In this document: positions 11,573-21,924 of the stretch, one piece after another
How positions within the stretch are numbered: position 1 is the first letter of the stretch
Layout of the letters: each line of letters opens with the position of its first letter
DNA from: Bemisia tabaci
Taxonomy: Eukaryota; Arthropoda; Insecta; Hemiptera; Aleyrodidae
Assembly: GCF_918797505.1 (NCBI RefSeq)
Contig: NC_092801.1
Location: 13,578,001 to 13,642,000, forward strand
Length of the DNA stretch: 64,000 bases
Direction: 5' to 3'
The notes under the pieces: model-generated
Database searches by the model: none
Told to the model about the DNA's origin: nothing
The model's input: only the letters and a program-made list of their open reading frames with translations
Program-made: the position numbers and the translations under genes

Positions 11573-12020
11573 GTAGAGTCCCTTTATACCCAGAGTTACG
11601 ACAACTCGATTATCAGCTGACTGGCAGCCGTCCTTGGCTGGCCATGGAGGCCGAAACGAGTGCACCCGAACGAACGATATTGAGGGACAAGGATCAGGAA
11701 TCCTGCGATGTCTGTCACACTAAAACAACAACATCAACAAAGTGATCAATTAAAAAGAAAATGAGATTGGTCTGTGAATAATTTCTTAATCTATTTTCAT
11801 TTTGGACCGATGGAAATAACAATTTACTCTTGATAAACCACAATTAGGTAATATTTTCATTATTCTTGTTCACATTCGAGGTACCGCCATCTTGGTGCAC
11901 TCGTTTCGGCCTCCATGAGCGAGAACCAATCAGAATTGGATTTTTTTTAGGCCACTTTCAGCCCAACTCTGGCCCAACCAAAAGTGAGTTGTCTTAATTC
12001 TGGGTATAAAGGGACTCTAC
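11573..12020. mobile_element. Inverted-repeat element GTAGAGTCCCTTTATACCC
   Basis: Ends GTAGAGTCCCTTTATACCCA and TGGGTATAAAGGGACTCTAC are exact inverses. Arms of about 110 bp include 'ggaggccgaaacgagtgcac' and its inverse. The ORF at 11509-11745 lies in the left arm. Confidence 0.8.
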
Positions 12021-12121
12021 TAAAAGCCTTCCGACTTTTTAGACGGCCCGTAGAAGTGGCAACTATGTTCCCGATTTGTATATAAGTAAATCACCCCAAA
12101 CCCCAAAGCCTGTCTCGTGAC

Positions 12122-12286
12122 CAGTGGCGTGGCGTGAATTGCGATACATCGATCGTTGTGCCATTTAAACCTATGGTAGAGAATCGATTATTAAGGTGTT
12201 CGCTGCGAACACCCTATTTATCGATCCTTTTCCATAGGTTTAAATGGCGTAACAATCGATATATCGCAATTCACGCCACGCCACTG
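12122..12286. mobile_element. hAT-like MITE, CAGTGGCGTGGCGTG family, copy 2
   Basis: 165 bp, the same palindrome as 7509-7673 in opposite orientation. Perfect duplication CTCGTGAC at 12114-12121 and 12287-12294. Confidence 0.92.
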
Positions 12287-12633
12287 CTCGTGACATGACG
12301 CACTCCGGTAAATTGGCCATCGGCCCATCGCCATCGCTTTATGCCTTGTTAGTCCATTAACTTCCGTTCTAATATCCGCTCGGATGCCCATTTCTCACCC
12401 CCGACAACGATTACCCCAAGCTTCAGCGCCCCTCCCTTCACTCCGAGACGGCTTCGACGGAGTGCCGCCGAAGGGGTTGAAACCCTGGAAAGGGTCGTGT
12501 TTCTCTCCATTGGAAAAGCTCCAATGGAAAACGTACTTTTTTTTACAAATCGATGGTTTAAGTAGAAAAATGCGTTGAGTTGAACCTCGATTATCCGGCG
12601 GATATTCTAAGAACATTTTGGTCATTAATAGAG
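12287..12633. other. Unassigned sequence, no gene recognised
   Basis: Moderately GC-rich at 12410-12510. Small overlapping ORFs on both strands carry no domain. Confidence 0.3.
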
Positions 12634-12641
12634 GCATTTGT

Positions 12642-13531
12642 TAGAGCCGGATTAAGGGGGTGGCCACATGGGCTGCGGCCCATGGCAGCAAATCCAGGGG
12701 ACGGCAAATTTTGCCATTTTTTAGGTATAAAAAAAATCGGATTTAGAAAAAAAAAAAAAATTACGAACGAGAAAAGGCTACAAAATCTTTCATTTCCCGA
12801 GAGTATAGTAATTTCTAATTTAGTCGTCTTTCAGTGATACAAGAGACAGCACCTTTTATTGGTCGAGTTAAGAGAGAAACCAAACACACGGTTTGGCCTG
12901 GAACGGCGCGACTTAGGGAGAAATGATGACGAGGACTTGAGATGAAAAGGAGAAGCCCTCGGCGCGGCGGGACGGCAATCGGCATTTAACACACATTAGC
13001 GCCTACAAGACTGCACGAATACTTCACGCATTGCATCAAACACAGTGCGGTTATTGTGGTCAGCGTGAAACGGATAGCGCCTACAAGAAAGCATGAATAC
13101 TTCACGCATTGCGCCAAACACAGTGCGGTCAGCGTGAAACGCATAGCGCCTACAAGACTGCGTGAATACTTCACGCATTGCGCCAAACACGGTGCTGTCG
13201 GCGCGGCGCGGCGGCGGAAGTTAAAATCATTGAACCATATTTGTGTTTGTTCTTTCATAATTTTTTCGTTCATTTCTTATGAATGGAAGGCCTTGTCCAT
13301 TAGAGATAGGTTTACGAAACTTGACTTTCGCGCAAAGTTCCGTGACCTTTTGCTAGTAGTGTTGACAGGGCTTTCCCAAAAAATGTGTTCAACACGAGCA
13401 AACGCGTCTTATGCACCCTTCTCCCTCCGGCACGTTCACTTGATGGTTTTTATTGATGTTTCAAAACGAATGAGAAGGGGGCGGCAAAATACAGGCGGCC
13501 CATGGGTGGCAAGTACGAAAATCCGGCCCTG
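12642..13531 (+). mobile_element. hAT-like non-autonomous element, CAGGGCCGGATTA ends, copy 1
   Basis: 890 bp. Left end TAGAGCCGGATTAAG, right end ATCCGGCCCTG. Perfect duplication GCATTTGT at 12634-12641 and 13532-13539. The inside carries three tandem units (about 70-78 bp, 12999-13212) starting AGCGCCTACAAGACTGC and containing ATACTTCACGCATTGC. The 172-aa ORF at 13056-13574 runs through these units and is not a transposase. Confidence 0.92.
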
Positions 13532-14103
13532 GCATTTGTTTGATCTAAGATCCGTTCCTACAGTTTTTTTCTAAGAATTTCCAACGTATTCGGAGGATTT
13601 TTGACTGTATTTGACGTTTACAGTGTCCTCCGCGGGTCTCTGCCATAAATCGCCGGATAACCTTTCATTGCAAAATTTTAAAATCTCCGAACATGCTTCA
13701 TTTCTTTACGGGGAAGAAAAAAGCCAGAATACCTCCTACCAAACAATAGTTTCATCTTGACTCCCAACAAACTATGGATTTAAGACGACAATTACATTCG
13801 TTTTAATTTTTTGCATGCTGTCAGTAATTTTTTTGCAAATAACGTAAATTGCACAGTCCCAGCGACCTTAGGAATCTTCATTCCTTTATGCAAAGTGCAA
13901 TCCATCTGAGAAATGAGCCGAAAATAGTGGTTCCTTCTTACAAAATACGATTAAATTCGTCCGTTTCAGAGGTAGGACGTTTCGACACAGCTGCAAATAA
14001 CGTAAATAATTGCACAGTCCTGGGAGAACAGGAGATCTTGGTTCCTTTATGCAAAATGCAATCCATCTGAAAATTGAGCTGTAAAAAGTGGTTCCTTCTT
14101 GCG

Positions 14104-14652
14104 AATGGACCACTAGACAAGGCACGAATTCAATCATTCTGATAGGTATACGTTTCTTCAGCAAAATTTCACGTAGAACACGATTCGCGCAACGAATATT
14201 ACTGAAACCAACGCTTAACGAAGATATTAACGTTTATATTTCACATTGGTGACGAGGAATTTGAACTGCCCGCTCACAAGAAACTCGAAGCTCTACGTGA
14301 GTCAAATCGCGCACTATAACGGTTTCGGCAATCTTCTCTATCTTCATTTCCCACCATGTATAGTTCAAACTATAAGCAATTTGCTACAGCTGAGCCAAAG
14401 CATCAAGATTGAGCTCGCCCGATTTTTATATCGCAGAGACTGTCATGATAACGTTTAGCGCGCGATGTGAATCACGCAGAGCATTGAGTTTTCATGAGCG
14501 GGTGGTTTGAATTCACGCTCAGGAATCATTGAATATCTTCGTAAGGTATTGAGTTCGGTAATTTTCGTTGTGCGTATCGTGTTCCAAGTGAAATTTTGGT
14601 TAAGAAACATGTATCAGAATGCTGAAATTCGTGCCTTGTCTAGTGTTCCATT
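14104..14652. mobile_element. Inverted-repeat element AATGGACCACTAGACAAGG, copy 1
   Basis: 549 bp; ends AATGGACCACTAGACAAGGC and inverse. Arms extend more than 100 bp ('cgtagaacacgattcgcgc'). It splits the tandem block. No clear target duplication. Confidence 0.8.
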
Positions 14653-14977
14653 ACATTCGTAAATTCAATTTTTTGCATGCTTTTAGTAATTTTTGCAAAT
14701 AACGTAAATTGCACAGTCCCAGCAACCTTAGGAATCTTCATTTCTTTATGCAAATTGCAATCCGTCTGAGAAATGAGCCGAAAATGGTGGTTCCTTCTCG
14801 CGAAATACGATTACATTCGTCCATTTCAGAAGTAGCACGTCTCGACACAGCTGCAAATAACGTAAATTGCACAGTCCTAGGAGAATTGGAGATCTTAGTT
14901 CCTTTATCCAAAATGCAATCCATCTGAGAAATGAGCTATATTTGTAATAGTGGTTCCTTCTTGCGAAACACGATTAA

Positions 14978-15416
14978 GGTGATTCGAAGGACGCCATATT
15001 TTGTGTCAGAACGGAATGCGATATATCGCATCAATTGGTTCCATTTTTTCAGCTACTCGTCATTTTTCTCCGATTTTGAGATCGCAGTTCTATTGTCAGG
15101 AGACTACAGCACTCACTTACCGATTTTAACAAAGAAATTCAACGCAATAAAGTCGTGGGTTTTTCAGAGAGAAAACATCGCATTCGATACTGATATCGAA
15201 ACTGCACTCGAATGCGATATTTTCTCTCTAAAAAAACCACGCCTTTATTACGTTGAATTTCATTCTTAAAATTAGTAAGTGAGTGCTTTAGTCTCCTGAC
15301 AACAGAATTGCGATCTCAAAATTGGAGAAAAATGACGAGTAGCTGAATAATGGAACCAGTTGATGCGATATATCGCATGCCGTTCTTACACAAAATATAG
15401 CATCCATCGAATCACC
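14978..15416. mobile_element. TTAA-flanked fold-back MITE, copy 1
   Basis: 439-bp palindrome with ends GGTGATTCGA / TCGAATCACC. TTAA is on both sides (14974-14977, 15417-15420). ATGCGATATATCGCAT lies 38 bp inside each end. The centre is an A/T-framed hairpin around 'cgatactgatatcgaaa'. TTAA duplication is typical of piggyBac-type elements, but the terminal bases differ from the usual CCC start. Confidence 0.9.
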
Positions 15417-15459
15417 TTAAATTCGTCCATTTGGGAGATAGGACGTTTCGACACAGCTG

Positions 15460-15840
15460 ACTCTTTGGCGTCGCGGCGTCTAGCACGGCATCGATGGCGT
15501 CACCTTGCGTCCAGTGACTCACGCCGCGCGTAGACTAGCGGGAACCCGACCGGACCCAGAAGCCGCGGAAAAAGACGCGCAGCTGAGTCATATCGTCCGC
15601 CTGATCCGGCGGCTCGTCTAATCACTTCCGAATATGGTTTCCGCTCACGTCATTGACGCCCGCTCCTGCCACACCTGGTCCTGGGCGCCCTCCAACCGGG
15701 CTTTCCATTGCACCAAAGTTGCAATTCGCTTAAAAGTACCCGCAGACCGTGACTCCACTGTTTATATTGGTATCGTACTTGATACCGCTCGATGTCAGGT
15801 GGGTTTCCATCGTCGATGTGGGTCTGCACGGAGGGAGCCG
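15460..15840. other. GC-rich segment
   Basis: CpG-rich 'ggcgtcgcggcgtctagcac' onward; overlapping ORFs on both strands without domains. Possibly an old promoter or exon. Confidence 0.25.
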
Positions 15841-15854
15841 TGGTCGATTCGAAC

Positions 15855-16288
15855 CAGTGTTCGAAACTCACCTTTGAGTTTTAGGAGCCATGTGGCGCAT
15901 CAAGCCCGACTTGTAGATTGCCATTGAAGATTTTTTAGGGGCCGAATTGACTTTTTGCCTATATATTACGGCGCATTCAGTGAAAAGTTAGACGCAAGAT
16001 GTTTTTGTAACAGAACTGGTAAGTAGCTGTAACTTGTGGAAGACAAAAACACTAAGAATGAAATCGTGAAGAATGGAAGCAGCTTTCACTTGTAGTGCTG
16101 AAAATTCTGAGTTTTTTTTAATTCGATTAAATTTGTTTTTCTTTTTTTATGTGACTTCCTATGAAAATCCAGATTTGTAGGGGGCAATTTTTTGGGGCCA
16201 CGTCGGTGCCGAGCCTTCATTTTTTAGGCGCCATGGCCGATTTTTTAGGCACAACTGGCACGTTGGCGCCTGTGAGTTTCGAACACCG
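15855..16288. mobile_element. hAT-like MITE, CAGTGTTCGAAACTCAC ends
   Basis: 434 bp. Starts CAGTGTTCGAAACTCACC and ends TGTGAGTTTCGAACACCG. Perfect duplication ATTCGAAC at 15847-15854 and 16289-16296. The inside has repeated 'gattttttagg...gcc' phrases near both ends. Confidence 0.88.
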
Positions 16289-16723
16289 ATTCGAACGTTT
16301 TCGAGTGGTCACGGTGTCTAGGACCGGAAATAACCGGGAGTCATCAGGGAATGAAGAATTTCAGGGGAAAACAGAAAATTTTTTTTATGAAACCGGGAAA
16401 CTCTTCTTCCATTCCCAACATTTTATGTTATTGTACCTGAACCGTCATTGTTGACCTTTTGAATTACATATTCGAAACTTCAAATCCTCAGAATTATTGA
16501 GAGACTTTTATGGATCAGATTATTGACATCAGGAACGCTTTAAGAATTCAATACAGTACCTATTTGAATGTGCGCCAAAAAATCAGCTGAAAGATGGAAA
16601 ATTCGGTATACATGTCATCAAACTCCGGTGACTTATATAAGTAGTTTTCCTCAAGAAAATCGCAGGGATTCGTGTTTGAAAACTTTCTTGTTACCTGGGA
16701 ATCTGGGATCGGGTCATGGGCTC

Positions 16724-17277
16724 AATGGACCACTAGACAAGGTAAGAATTTCAGCATTCTGATACATGTTTGGTAACTAAAATTTCACGTAGAACACGAT
16801 GCGCACATAGAAAATTACCGAAATCAACTCCTTACGAAGATATTTGATGATTCTTGATGCGTAAATTCAAACCACCCGCTCATGAAAACTCAATGATCTA
16901 CGTGACTCACATCGCGCGCTTAACGTTATCATGACAGTCTCTGCGATGTAAAAATCTGGCAACCTCAGTCTTGACGCTTTGGCTCAGCTGTAGCAAATTG
17001 CTTATAGTTTGAACAACACATGGTGGGAAATGAACATTGCTCGATTGAGAGGCTTGCAGAAACCGTTGTAGTGGGCGATTTGACTCGCGTAGAGCTTTGA
17101 GTTTCTTGTGAGCGGGCAGTTCGAATTCCTTGTAGCCAATGTGAAATAAAAACGTTAATATCTTTGTTAGGAGTTGGTTTCAGTAATTCCCGTTGTGTGA
17201 ATCGTGTTCTACGTAAAATTCTGATTAAGAAACATGTATCAGATTGCTTAAATTCGTACCTTGTCTAGTGGTCCATT
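16724..17277. mobile_element. Inverted-repeat element AATGGACCACTAGACAAGG, copy 2
   Basis: 554 bp, same family as 14104-14652. Arms share 'aatttcacgtagaacacgat' and 'ctgatacatgtttgg'-like phrases. The interior has inverted 'gagctttgagtttcttgtga'. Confidence 0.85.
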
Positions 17278-17465
17278 CAGCAACGAAAATTTCATTTCCC
17301 AAGTTACTACACCACAGCCGACCGACTTTATACAGCTAACATGAATTATAAATTCAATGAAAATAGTACCTACAGATAATCCATTAATTCAAAATCAGGG
17401 CGACGAAAAAAAGGTTTCGCTTGGTTTGGTCCATTTCTATGCAACAATAGTAACAGCATAATGGC

Positions 17466-17605
17466 TGCTAAAATAGACGTATTTATATCAAAAGGAACTA
17501 CATCATCCATTTTTACGTGAGCCCTATCATGCAAGTACTCTTATGGATCTCATGGATCATGTTGGGATGGACATAGTTCCTTTTTATCTAAATACGTCCA
17601 AATGA
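17466..17605. mobile_element. Palindrome 'GACGTATTTAAATCAAAAGG', intact copy
   Basis: About 140 bp. Left 'gacgtatttatatcaaaagg', right 'agttcctttttatctaaata'. It contains 'gagccctatcatgcaagtac'. Uninterrupted relative of 7388-7690. Confidence 0.75.
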
Positions 17606-17781
17606 GACTCGTTTCATTCCAGTCTCGAACTCGGAAAATTAATGATACGTCGTCGTCAGTTAGCAAGTCGGCGGGTTTACCCACTTTTCAAGCGGCTTGT
17701 GACGTGCGCTCCTTACGAATTCCCACACTGCGTACACTGACAATCCATAAGTGACGTCACGCGATCCAATTCAACAGCGTT

Positions 17782-18029
17782 ACGATGGCAAAAGTGCGAA
17801 ACCACGTATCTCCATTGCGGTGTTTTAAAATCTCTACTCCTATTTTATTTTTTCGACGAGAAACTGGTCACTATAAACATTGAAATTTCTACCGAAAATC
17901 ACACTAATGGGGAAGAAAAATCAAGGAAGTTTTCAAGACATTGTGTTGACTGTTTTTCCGAAGAAAAAATGAAGTAGGACAAAGAGTCTGCAACGTCGCA
18001 AATGAAGGGACGCGGTTTCGCACTTGAGC
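17782..18029. mobile_element. GTGCGAAACCACGTA palindromic repeat, host of the next element
   Basis: Left 'gatggcaaaagtgcgaaacc', right 'gcggtttcgcacttgagc'. Its last bases (gccatcga) appear after 18786, so the element at 18030-18786 splits its right end. Confidence 0.7.
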
Positions 18030-18786
18030 CAGTGCTCCCATTTTCCGGAACTACCTAGTTCCAAAGACCGAAAATTTTGATACGTCCCTGAATTTTTCCT
18101 GGAGCTTTGGAAATTCCCGTTGCATTTTCCGGAGCTACCTAGTTCCAAAGTCCGAAACTTTTGATATTTCCATTAATTTTTCCCGGAACTTTTGAAATTC
18201 CCGTTGCATTTTCCGGAACTACCTAGTTCCAAAGTCCGAAACTTTTGATATGTCCCTGAATTTTTCCCGGAACTTTTGAATTCCCGTTGTATTTTTCAGA
18301 ACTGCCTAGTTCCAAAGTCCGAAACTTTTGATATTTCCCTTAATTTTTCCCGGAACTTTTGAAATTCCTGTTGCATTTTCCGGAACTACCTAGTTCCAAA
18401 GTCCGAAACTTTTGATAAGTCCCTGAATTTTTCCCGGAACTTTTGAAATTCCCGTTGCATTTTCCGGAACTACCTAGTTCCAAAGTCCTTTTGATACGTC
18501 GATACTTTCGATACTTTTGATACGTCCCTTAATTTTTCCCGGAACTTTTGGAATTCCCGTTGCATTTTCCGGAGCTACCTAGTTCCAAAGTCCGAAACTT
18601 TTGATACGTCCATTCATTTTTCCTGGAACTTTTGAAATTCCCGTTGCATTTTCCGGAACTTTCTCGGAACCTATGAAAAAATCTAAAGAAAGAATCCCGG
18701 AACTTTTGACAATCATGGAGTGGGAGAGATCGGAACAAAAAGATCCGAATCCCGGAACTTTTGACGGGCATGGAATGGGAGCACTG
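18030..18786. mobile_element. hAT-like MITE CAGTGCTCCCA with an internal minisatellite
   Basis: Ends CAGTGCTCCCATTTTCC / GGAATGGGAGCACTG. Between 18042 and 18640 lie seven direct units of about 84-102 bp built on 'ccggaactacctagttccaa', 'gtccgaaacttttgatacg' and 'cccggaacttttgaaattcc'. The short relative at 7844-8026 lacks the array. No clean 8-bp duplication remains here. Confidence 0.85.
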
Positions 18787-19223
18787 GCCATCGATTAACC
18801 AGTTGCATCTATAAAGGCAATATTTGATCGATGAATCATGATAATTTCTCTGGAAGATGGACGACACCGCATTGCTTTTCATGATAACGTGATACTTTCA
18901 AAATCTCAAATGAAAAACACACGGTTTAGTGACCCATTCCCGCGCTTGCGACGAGCTAACTATTTTTCATCCGGTTTGACGGTTGAGCAGGGCAACCCTG
19001 ATCGGCCGCTGACAATGCTTCGTGAACCGAGTCACCTCGCGCGAAGTAAGTCGCGAGAATCGGGACGAGTTTTTTAATTAACTGCCTCATTCATTCATTC
19101 TCGGTTCTCTCCGTAAACTGATCATCCTTGAGCAACATTGCAGCCGCTTTCGGTGAGAAAAAATACACTCCGCGAGATGATACTCAACGTGAGATAGCCG
19201 AGTTTCTTCACGTTACATATCCA
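18787..19223. other. Unassigned sequence, no gene recognised
   Basis: An ORF at 18838-19077 (79 aa) shows no domain. Confidence 0.25.
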
Positions 19224-19271
19224 TACCCTGGTAAAAATTGGCGGTAGGAGCTGCGTTTCAAAATAGGTAGA

Positions 19272-19670
19272 GTACCTATATTGAGAGAGTACGGCCACTG
19301 GGCCCCATGGAGAGGCTAAGGACCCAAAAATGGCGGTGCTTTGTTTTGGTTTTTGTGAATGGGAGGGGGTCATTGCCAACTTTTGACGGTTTTCACCAAC
19401 CGCACTTGCTGCCAACCTTACTACATCTAAGATAATTTTTCTCAAAAATTGCACACGATTAGCCATAAAAATATGTAAAGAAGTCGCAATAGTGCATTTG
19501 GGTAAATTCCTCGTTACGATTAGCAAAGAAAACTACATTTTGAGTCATTCTGCATTACATTAATTTATGGCGTCCGCCATTTTTGGGTCCTAAGGGCTCC
19601 ATTCAGTCTAGGATGGCTAAGCCAATCAGAGATGGTAACCCCAGTGGCCATACTCTCTCAGTATATGTAC
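19272..19670. mobile_element. Nested inverted-repeat element, GAGAGAGTACGGCCACTGG ends
   Basis: Left GTACCTATATTGAGAGAGTA, right TACTCTCTCAGTATATGTAC, with inverted GGCCACTGGG further in. 'acccaaaaatggcgg' is inverted near both ends. Confidence 0.75.
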
Positions 19671-20069
19671 CATCGGAGTTCTTACAGCCGACTGAAGAAG
19701 GCTATTGAAAATCATATAGCTGGCTGTAGAAAGCGGAGCAAATCATATAGCCGGGCTACGAAGCTATAAAAAAGTATACAGTCGGGTTATAGCTCCTATC
19801 CCCGGGCTTTACACTTTATGGCCATTAGCTATAAAAGGCTATGAGAAATTGTGTAGAAATTCGTGTGCTTTGGAAATCATTAAGTTTGATACAGAACTAC
19901 CCTTATATTTACAAAACACACATTATATTTTCCTTTGAAACATATTTTTTTTTTCATCAATTAAAATGAGAAAAGTCCATACAGAGTGTGCAAACATTTC
20001 AAAATCATGAGTTGAAAAACGCTGACTCTGAATATTAGAGCCTAATACAAAGCGGAGCGGCGACGCACT

Positions 20070-20145
20070 GGCGCCTACAAACCTGACAGGGATACTTCAC
20101 GCATTGCGCAATGCGTGAAGTATCCCTGTTAGGTTTGTAGGCGCC
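20070..20145. repeat. Near-perfect 76-bp palindrome with no loop
   Basis: Left half starts GGCGCCTACAAACCTGACAG and ends CTTCACGCATTGC; right half is its inverse with one mismatch. The centre is TTGC|GCAA at 20107/20108. Each half is a version of the module repeated in the elements at 12642-13531 and 28948-29754. Confidence 0.95.
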
Positions 20146-20563
20146 AATGCGCGTTTCGCGCTCTCTGCCCGCCCGCCGCGCCGCAGCGTGCCACGGCGTC
20201 TGAAGCAACTATTTCACACCAGAGGTATTGCACAGTATCATAAGAAATTGAAGGCGCTCCAACATATTAAGAATGACAGGCATCCTTCAAAAGGCTTCCT
20301 TGGAGCTTCCCTTGCAAAATAAATTAAGATACTACGGCACAAAAAGAGAGCGGTAGTCCAAAAACTAACTAAGTCCTAGTATCCGTATTTATTAACGTTT
20401 AGCATAAACTTTATCGTCTAGCTGTTGCTTAATCGCCATCGGCTATAAAAGGCTATAAGAAATTGTACAGTCGGCTGCAGAAGCTATTGGAAATCTTACA
20501 GCCGGCTTTAGGTCTAGGTATAGTATTTTGGAACACACATTCTACTGCCAATTTTTACCAGGG

Positions 20564-21398
20564 TAGGCGTACCTAGATCATTTTGCTGCACCTGAGGGTC
20601 TGGGAGGTATGGAATGCCCTCCAGTCCAGCGGGGGTCCAGGGGATCTCTTCCGGGAATTTTTTGAAATTTTAACTTTATTTGGACGCATTTTGAGGCCTC
20701 CATACTGCCGATTTTCCATTAATTTCTGCCGAAAAATTGTGTTTATTTTTTACTTTCAGCAAAGAATATTTCCGGACTGTTGCACGGAATAGACCCGGAA
20801 AATTGTTGAAATTTTAACTCCATTTGGACGCATTTTGATGCCTCCATAATGAAAATTTTAGAAAATACTAAGTGAATGAACACGGTGTTTTCAATTTAGA
20901 CTCTACATCAAGAGAGGTAATCATCCTTGACGAAGCTCTTTTCCCACCAACCAGAATTTCTGCGGGGGGAAGGGGGGCAGATGATACTATTTCCAATTCT
21001 AGAGGGGGCCAGGCCCCCTTGCCTCCCCCTTCGTGCGCCACTGTACACATCGATGGCCGACGTACGAATTCACGTACCTCCATTACGGTCTTTCGAGCCT
21101 TTTTTTGGCTCTCTGGAGGAATACCGTCATTTACGGCTGTTTTGCCTAAAACCACGCCATCTTTCTTGCACAAACGGCTTTCTCATATTTCTCGGTGGCA
21201 TACAATCAAGTTGAATTTTGCTGTTTTAGCTACACGGAAAGAACGAGTTTAGTTTTTTAAACTAGTTTTTTTAACCTGGTAGGTAAAATTGCTCCCAGGG
21301 GCAGGCCCGGTGCGAGTAGAGCCCAAACCTACTTGCTTCAGGGTTCAGCCCTACTTGGTAAGGGCCTGCCCCTGTGGGGTATGAGGTGAAGCAATTCT
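20564..21398. repeat. Dispersed repeat, one arm of an inverted pair with 22850-23230
   Basis: 'ttttagaaaatactaagtga', 'gcagatgatactatttccaa' and 'tttggacgcattttgatgcc' recur inverted at 22850-23230 ('atagtatcatctgcccc', 'ctcaaaatgcgtccata'). Two direct copies of 'catttggacgcattttg' (about 20678 and 20820) lie inside. Confidence 0.6.
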
Positions 21399-21816
21399 TC
21401 ACTGAAAAAAAAATCTCGGTGTATTTACTAAGAAAATGGTAAAATTACCAAGAATTCAGGGTTCTATTTGATCCCAGTTTTTTCTTGGTAAAAGTACCAA
21501 CTAAGGAATTGGTAATTTTGCCGAGAAATCTCGGTAAAATTATTGAACTTTCTTGGTAATTTTACTGGACCTTGGTAAAAACGCCAATATTTTTTATCGA
21601 CTGTGGTAGAATCACCGAGATAAAATGGCAAAGTTACCGGGAATTAATTACCAATAAAAGTGGTAATCTTACCTGAAAAAAACAGTAAAATTACCGGTTT
21701 AGGTAAACCTACCGGTCTGTCTTGGTAAAAGTACCAATAATTGGTAAAAAAAAAGTGAGATGGTAAAGGTACCAACGGACCTCGGTAAAAACGCCGAGAA
21801 TTTTTTTTCAGTGTAG
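21399..21816. mobile_element. MITE CACTGAAAAAAAAATCTCGG
   Basis: Ends CACTGAAAAAAAAATCTCGG / CGAGAATTTTTTTTCAGTG. The body is a run of 'ggtaaaattacc' and 'ttggtaaaagtaccaa' short palindromes. A partial relative lies at about 53100-53300. Confidence 0.7.
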
Positions 21817-21924
21817 GGCCCGGCCTTGATCTCATTTTTTCCGTGTATTTCAGTGATTTCATCTAGAAAAGATGAGACGAATTTTGAAGGAAACTCGATT
21901 TCGAAAATTCGCCACTTACAGCTC

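Larger units (their letters stand above)
13836..15462. repeat. Tandem repeat block (unit about 155 bp) split by two elements
   Basis: Units contain 'gcaaataacgtaaattgcac', 'gcaatccatctgagaaatga', 'gtggttccttcttgcgaa' and 'ttcgacacagctgcaaataa'. About four units survive at 13836-14103, 14653-14973 and 15421-15462, separated by insertions at 14104-14652 and 14978-15416. Confidence 0.75.
19226..20563. mobile_element. Large MITE CCCTGGTAAAAATTGGC with two internal expansions
   Basis: Ends CCCTGGTAAAAATTGGC and inverse, flanked by TA. The body has repeated 'ctataaaaggctat' and 'acagccggct' phrases. The smaller copy at 25727-26117 lacks both the nested element (19272-19670) and the segment of about 590 bp (about 19851-20440) bounded by two copies of 'gctataaaaggctat'. 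Confidence 0.75.

Noticed and set aside
13056..13574. 172-aa ORF
   Set aside because: It runs through the internal repeats and right end of the hAT-like element and past its duplication; no protein domain.
15843..15860. tRNA-like 'gattcgaacc' box
   Set aside because: No acceptor, D or anticodon stems can be formed around it; the sequence is the end and duplication of a hAT-like MITE.
18042..18640. Regularly spaced repeats that might suggest a CRISPR array
   Set aside because: Units are direct tandem repeats without unique spacers, lie inside a MITE, and the DNA is eukaryotic.
18022..18794. Perfect 8-bp duplication for the expanded CAGTGCTCCCA element
   Set aside because: Flanks ACTTGAGC and GCCATCGA do not match, although the surrounding repeat is clearly split there.
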